From an uncultured Eubacteriales bacterium (GTDB lineage: Bacteria > Bacillota > Clostridia > Christensenellales > Borkfalkiaceae), in contig URHP01000020.1 of assembly GCA_900547645.1 (NCBI GenBank), positions 1 through 24,607 of the forward strand: a stretch of 24,607 nucleotides of DNA, in the 5' to 3' direction. Positions 21,904 through 24,607 of the stretch are shown here, in pieces. The position numbers and the translations under genes are program-made. The notes below the pieces were generated by a model, which saw only the letters and a program-made list of their open reading frames with translations, ran no database searches and had not been told where the DNA came from. The stretch's first letter is position 1. Every line of letters begins with the position of its first letter.

Positions 21904-22989
21904 TCACAGCTTCTGCCCGCACTCGGGGCAGAACTTTGCGCCTGCCTTGACGGAAGCGCCGCACTTCGGGCACGCCGCCTGCAGCTTTTGTCCGCATTCG
22001 GGACAGAATTTTGCGCCCGCTTTGACGGAAGCGCCGCACTTCGGGCAGACGTTGCCCATAGGTTTTCCGCACTCGGGGCAGAACTTTGCCGCAGCGGAGA
22101 CGTGCGCGCCGCAGTGCGGGCAGGTTGCGCCCTTCTCCTGCGAAGGCGCACTGTTCTGCTGACGCATCATATCGCCGAACATATTCCCCATGCCGAAGCC
22201 GAGCCCCGCGCCCATCGTCGCGCCCGCCATACCCGGATTCTTTGCCGCTTCCTTGAGGGCGTCCGCCTGCGCCATGCGGGTGTACACATCCATGTTGCCG
22301 CGCATCATGCCAAGAGAGGTGTTTTTATCGAGCGCCTCCTCCAGCTCCTTGGGAAGAGAGAAGTTCTCAAAGACGAAATTGGTGAGCTCCAGCCCCAGCT
22401 TTTCAAAGGTGGGCTGCATCGCCTTGCGGACGGCAGCGCCCAATTCCAGAAGATTTCCCGCCATATCGAGGACGGGGATCCCGCTCTCGCCGATCGCATC
22501 GGAGATGGCGCTCACGACAATGCTCTTGATGTAGCTGGTAATGTCCTCGGTGCGGTAAGAGGAATTTGTTCCGGAAAGTTCCTGCATGAAGACGAACGCA
22601 TCCTTGACGCGGAAGGCGTATGTGCCGTATCCGCGGACGCGTACGGCGCCGTAGTCGGCGTCGCGGATGATGATCGGATTTGCCGTTCCCCACTTCATGT
22701 TGGTGAACTGCCGCGTGTTGACAAAGTAAATATCCGAACGGAACGGATTTTCAAAACCGTACTTCCAGGACATGAGCTTGGTAAGCACGGGGATGGATTC
22801 CGTATCCAGCTTATAAAAACCGGGAAGGAACACGTCCGCCATCTTACCCTTGTGCGCAAAGATCGCGACCTGCGAATCGCGCACGGTGAGCACGGAGCCC
22901 TTGCTGACATAGTCGTTCTTCATGTCGAACTTATAGACAATGGTGTTCTTGCTGTCGTCCGTCCATTCGATGTTTTTGAGCAATCCCAT
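21904..22989 (-). CDS. SPFH-domain/virion-core-like protein with three C-terminal zinc ribbons (YdjI-like)
   Basis: The 361-residue protein opens MGLLKNIEWTDDSKNTIVYK and carries an SPFH/Band-7-like domain (about 25-240, with GSVLTVRDSQVAIFAHKGKM and YGTYAFRVKDAFVFMQEL). A Gly/Met-rich hinge (MAGATMGAGLGFGMGNMFG) then leads to residues 290-361, which contain six CxxC knuckles forming three ribbons. This layout is that of YdjI-type proteins, named after a poxvirus core-protein resemblance, which associate with membranes in envelope-stress or membrane-fluidity systems. It is the first gene of a three-gene operon with a perfect consensus promoter. Ribosome site GAGGTAGG precedes the ATG at 22989. 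Confidence 0.88.
   Translation of the reverse strand: MGLLKNIEWTDDSKNTIVYKFDMKNDYVSKGSVLTVRDSQVAIFAHKGKMADVFLPGFYKLDTESIPVLTKLMSWKYGFENPFRSDIYFVNTRQFTNMKWGTANPIIIRDADYGAVRVRGYGTYAFRVKDAFVFMQELSGTNSSYRTEDITSYIKSIVVSAISDAIGESGIPVLDMAGNLLELGAAVRKAMQPTFEKLGLELTNFVFENFSLPKELEEALDKNTSLGMMRGNMDVYTRMAQADALKEAAKNPGMAGATMGAGLGFGMGNMFGDMMRQQNSAPSQEKGATCPHCGAHVSAAAKFCPECGKPMGNVCPKCGASVKAGAKFCPECGQKLQAACPKCGASVKAGAKFCPECGQKL
21907..22122 (-). repeat. Tandem 75-bp coding repeat for zinc ribbons
   Basis: Two nearly identical 75-bp units (21907-21981 and 21982-22056, 25 codons each, CPKCGASVKAGAKFCPECGQ) are followed by a diverged third unit to 22122. The first two units encode the same 20-residue block, indicating recent in-frame duplication. 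Confidence 0.88.
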
Positions 22990-23027
22990 ACAGACCTACC
23001 TCTATCCATCTCATATTTTCATTTTGA

Positions 23028-23057
23028 ATTATATCATGTTTTGAGATAACTTGTCAA
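23028..23057 (-). promoter_or_regulatory. Consensus promoter of the SPFH/zinc-ribbon operon
   Basis: Minus strand: TTGACA (23052-23057), 18-base spacer, TATAAT (23028-23033). The leader is about 33 bases. Confidence 0.9.
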
Positions 23058-23090
23058 GGATCGTCCGTAAATTTGCCGCTCATTTGCAAA

Positions 23091-23117
23091 ATAAAAAAGA
23101 ACGGGACTTCCCCGTTC
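23091..23117 (-). terminator. Terminator of the spoVA genes
   Basis: A 7-bp stem (GAACGGG 23099-23105 with CCCGTTC 23111-23117) is followed on the minus strand by TTTTTTAT, 19 bases after the spoVAE stop. Confidence 0.82.
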
Positions 23118-23135
23118 CTTTTCATGACAGATCAT

Positions 23136-23513
23136 TCAGTTGTGTTTCGTATGCGAACGGAAGATGAGCGAAGCGAGGAAGGAAAACACGACCGCCGCCG
23201 AGACGCCCGCGCTCGCCGCGGCGAGCGCACCCGTCAGCGCCTGAAAGAGTCCCTCCTGCGCGCCCTTCATGGCGCCGCTCGCCAGAAGATAGCCGAATCC
23301 GGAAATAGGAACGGTCGCGCCCGCGCCCGCCCATTCCACAATGGGCTGATACAGTCCGAACGCCGTCAGGACAATGCCCGCAAGCATGAAAATGACGAGG
23401 ATCTTTCCCGCCGTCAGGTCGGTAAAGTTGATGACAACCTGCGCGATCGCGCAGATCAGCCCGCCCACCGCAAACGCCTTCAGAAAGGCAAATAAAATTT
23501 CCAATGCCTCCAT
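23136..23513 (-). CDS. spoVAE: SpoVAE (SpoVAEb type), forespore dipicolinate channel membrane protein
   Basis: A 125-residue protein with four hydrophobic segments, of the SpoVAC/SpoVAEb family: FLKAFAVGGLICAIAQVVIN, TDLTAGKILVIFMLAGIVLTA and AGAGATVPISGFGYLLASG followed by MKGAQEGLFQALTGAL. With SpoVAC and SpoVAD it imports Ca2+-dipicolinic acid into the developing spore and is involved in its release at germination. Its ATG lies 9 bases after the spoVAD stop, with AAGGAGGGG between. The typical length and order (AD then AE) match clostridial spoVA operons, which are normally switched on in the forespore by sigma-G; no such promoter is in the window. Confidence 0.95.
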   Translation of the reverse strand: MEALEILFAFLKAFAVGGLICAIAQVVINFTDLTAGKILVIFMLAGIVLTAFGLYQPIVEWAGAGATVPISGFGYLLASGAMKGAQEGLFQALTGALAAASAGVSAAVVFSFLASLIFRSHTKHN

Positions 23514-23522
23514 ATCCCCTCC

Positions 23523-24512
23523 TTAACGCTCCAGCGTGACGGCATGCGCGATGCAGGGAATGCTCTCGCCCTGTCCCGACGATACGGTGGAAAGCAGTGC
23601 GCCCGTCGCCACAAAGAGGATGCGCCTGAGCGTTCCCGCCATCATTTTGGCATGCAGGTAGGAATTGAGCACGATTGCGGAACAGCCCGCGCCGCTCCCT
23701 CCCTGAAATTCGTCTTCGAGCACGTTGTACACGATCTCGCCGCAATCGACGTGGTTTTCTGAAATATCCAGCCCCTTTTCCCATGTCAGATCCTTGAGGA
23801 TCCTGCTGCCGAGCGCGCCCAGATCGCCCGTGACGATCAGGTCATACGCCTCCGGCTCCTCGCCCGTTTCGCGGAAGTGCGCCAGAATGGTATCCGCCGC
23901 CGCAGGCGCCATTGCCGCGCCCATATTATTGACGTCGGTCACGCCGAAATCCACGACCTTTCCGAGCGTCGCCGAAGGGATGCGGATGCCGTCTCCCTCC
24001 CCCGCGACGAGCGCGGCGCCCGCGCCCGTGACCGTCCACTGCGACTGCGGCGGACGTGTGGTCCCCAATTCGAGCGGATAACGGTATTGCCGCTCCGCGG
24101 AGGCGAAATGACTGCCCGTAGCTGCCACCGCATTCCTGCAATATCCGCCGTCCACCGCCATGGCGGCAAGCGCAAGACTCTCCGCCATGGTAGAGCACGC
24201 CCCATAGACGCCGAGAAAGGGTACGGAAAAATCACGCGCCGCAAAGCTCGCCGAAATGATCTGATTGAGAAGATCGCCCGAGACGATCATATCCACGCTG
24301 TCGCGCATGAGCCCCGCGTTGGAGATCGCGCCGTCGATCACATGCGAAAGCATCTTGCACTCCGCTTTTTCAAACGTACTCTCCCCGAACATGTCGTCGG
24401 AGAGCGCCGTTTCGACATACCGGCCGACGATCCCCTCGCACTCTTTGGTGCCTGCGATCGTGCTCACCGCCACAATGCGCGGCTGGCGGGAAAATAGAAT
24501 GCGCTGTCCCAT
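23523..24512 (-). CDS. spoVAD: SpoVAD, dipicolinic-acid-binding spore protein
   Basis: A 329-residue protein with a thiolase-like fold that binds dipicolinic acid at the spore inner membrane. Family blocks seen are TFEKAECKML, DLLNQIISASFAARDFSVPF, GVYGACSTMAESLALAAM, AATGSHFASAERQYRYPLE, RPPQSQWTVTGAGAALV and YDLIVTGDLGALGS. Length is near the usual 335-340 residues. The ATG at 24512 lacks a close ribosome site (the nearest GAGG is about 19 bases upstream), which suggests translational coupling to an upstream gene. spoVAC would be expected there, but only 48 genomic bases remain before the adapter and they show no recognisable SpoVAC tail. Confidence 0.95.
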   Translation of the reverse strand: MGQRILFSRQPRIVAVSTIAGTKECEGIVGRYVETALSDDMFGESTFEKAECKMLSHVIDGAISNAGLMRDSVDMIVSGDLLNQIISASFAARDFSVPFLGVYGACSTMAESLALAAMAVDGGYCRNAVAATGSHFASAERQYRYPLELGTTRPPQSQWTVTGAGAALVAGEGDGIRIPSATLGKVVDFGVTDVNNMGAAMAPAAADTILAHFRETGEEPEAYDLIVTGDLGALGSRILKDLTWEKGLDISENHVDCGEIVYNVLEDEFQGGSGAGCSAIVLNSYLHAKMMAGTLRRILFVATGALLSTVSSGQGESIPCIAHAVTLER

Positions 24513-24560
24513 ATCGCATGCAGTTTGCGTACCTCATGGAAAAAATATGCAACATAAAAA
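24513..24560. other. Last genomic bases upstream of spoVAD
   Basis: AT-rich 48-base stretch between the spoVAD start and the adapter. It holds a GAGG that could be part of a distant ribosome site and an in-line TGA, but no assignable coding tail. Confidence 0.5.
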
Positions 24561-24607
24561 CTGTCTCTTATACACATCTCCGAGCCCACGAGACTAGCGC
24601 TCATCTC
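24561..24607. other. Residual Nextera read-through adapter with i7 index
   Basis: 24561-24579 is the mosaic end in reverse orientation and 24580-24594 completes the Nextera read-2 adapter (CGAGCCCACGAGAC at its end). 24595-24602 (TAGCGCTC) is an 8-base index, and ATCTC begins the flow-cell P7 sequence. It is not genomic. A frame running into it ends in LLYTSPSPRD, the well-known adapter translation. Confidence 0.98.

Noticed and set aside
21907..22122. Regular repeats that could suggest a CRISPR-like array
   Set aside because: The repeats are contiguous, in frame and encode zinc ribbons; there are no unique spacers or cas genes.
20902..23049. A 715-codon plus-strand open frame
   Set aside because: Antisense to the zinc-ribbon and SPFH genes, which have motifs, ribosome sites and a promoter; the plus frame has none.
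24265..24597. Plus-strand frame ending in LLYTSPSPRD
   Set aside because: The ending is translated Nextera adapter and the rest is antisense to spoVAD.

Overview
The window is a 24.6 kb assembled contig with Illumina Nextera adapter sequence left on both ends. Its genes point to an anaerobic, endospore-forming clostridium (Firmicutes, moderately high GC by eye). The evidence is a clostridial-type Rnf operon, SpoVAD/SpoVAE, strong AGGAGG ribosome sites, textbook sigma-A promoters (TTGACA-17-TATAAT) and compact operons with 4-base ATGA/GTGA overlaps. Lineage below class is not claimed.

Left part (1-11644, all minus strand). From the left: a truncated probable carbon-nitrogen hydrolase; a DegV-family lipid-binding protein; a short MinD/MinE-like pair without an adjacent minC; a 24-codon mini-ORF followed by a terminator; a MarR-type regulator driving a MacB-like ABC ATPase-permease fusion; a THUMP-domain rRNA methyltransferase (YpsC/RlmL type); two tandem CNNM/CBS membrane proteins; a Cys-rich small protein; a TtcA-like tRNA thiolase; and a thioredoxin-reductase-like flavoprotein whose pyridine-nucleotide site looks eroded.

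Middle (11645-18481). A 127-bp divergent intergenic region carries two back-to-back promoters. Each lies so close to its start codon that both transcripts should be leaderless. Rightward runs the complete operon gx-rnfC-rnfD-rnfG-rnfE-rnfA-rnfB, closed by a terminator. This is the ferredoxin:NAD+ oxidoreductase that pumps ions across the membrane. It is followed on the minus strand by a heavy-metal-associated (CopZ-like) protein with a palindromic operator, a tRNA-Arg(ACG), and a 190-bp AT-rich stretch with a cluster of DnaA boxes.

Right part (18482-24512, all minus strand). apbE (FAD:protein FMN transferase) and a NusG-domain-II protein form a two-gene operon that belongs functionally with Rnf, because ApbE attaches the covalent FMN of RnfD and RnfG. 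Next comes a three-gene operon of an SPFH/virion-core-like protein with tandem zinc ribbons, a zinc-ribbon membrane protein (YdjI/YdjG type) and a small membrane protein. Last are spoVAE and spoVAD, which import dipicolinic acid into the forespore. spoVAC is expected upstream and is lost at the contig end.

Most of the window is recognisable chromosomal core. The least ordinary items are the paired leaderless promoters, the Min pair lacking both membrane-targeting segments, the NADPH-motif-less thioredoxin reductase beside a ferredoxin-using complex, the DnaA-box cluster away from dnaA, and the SPFH/zinc-ribbon operon.
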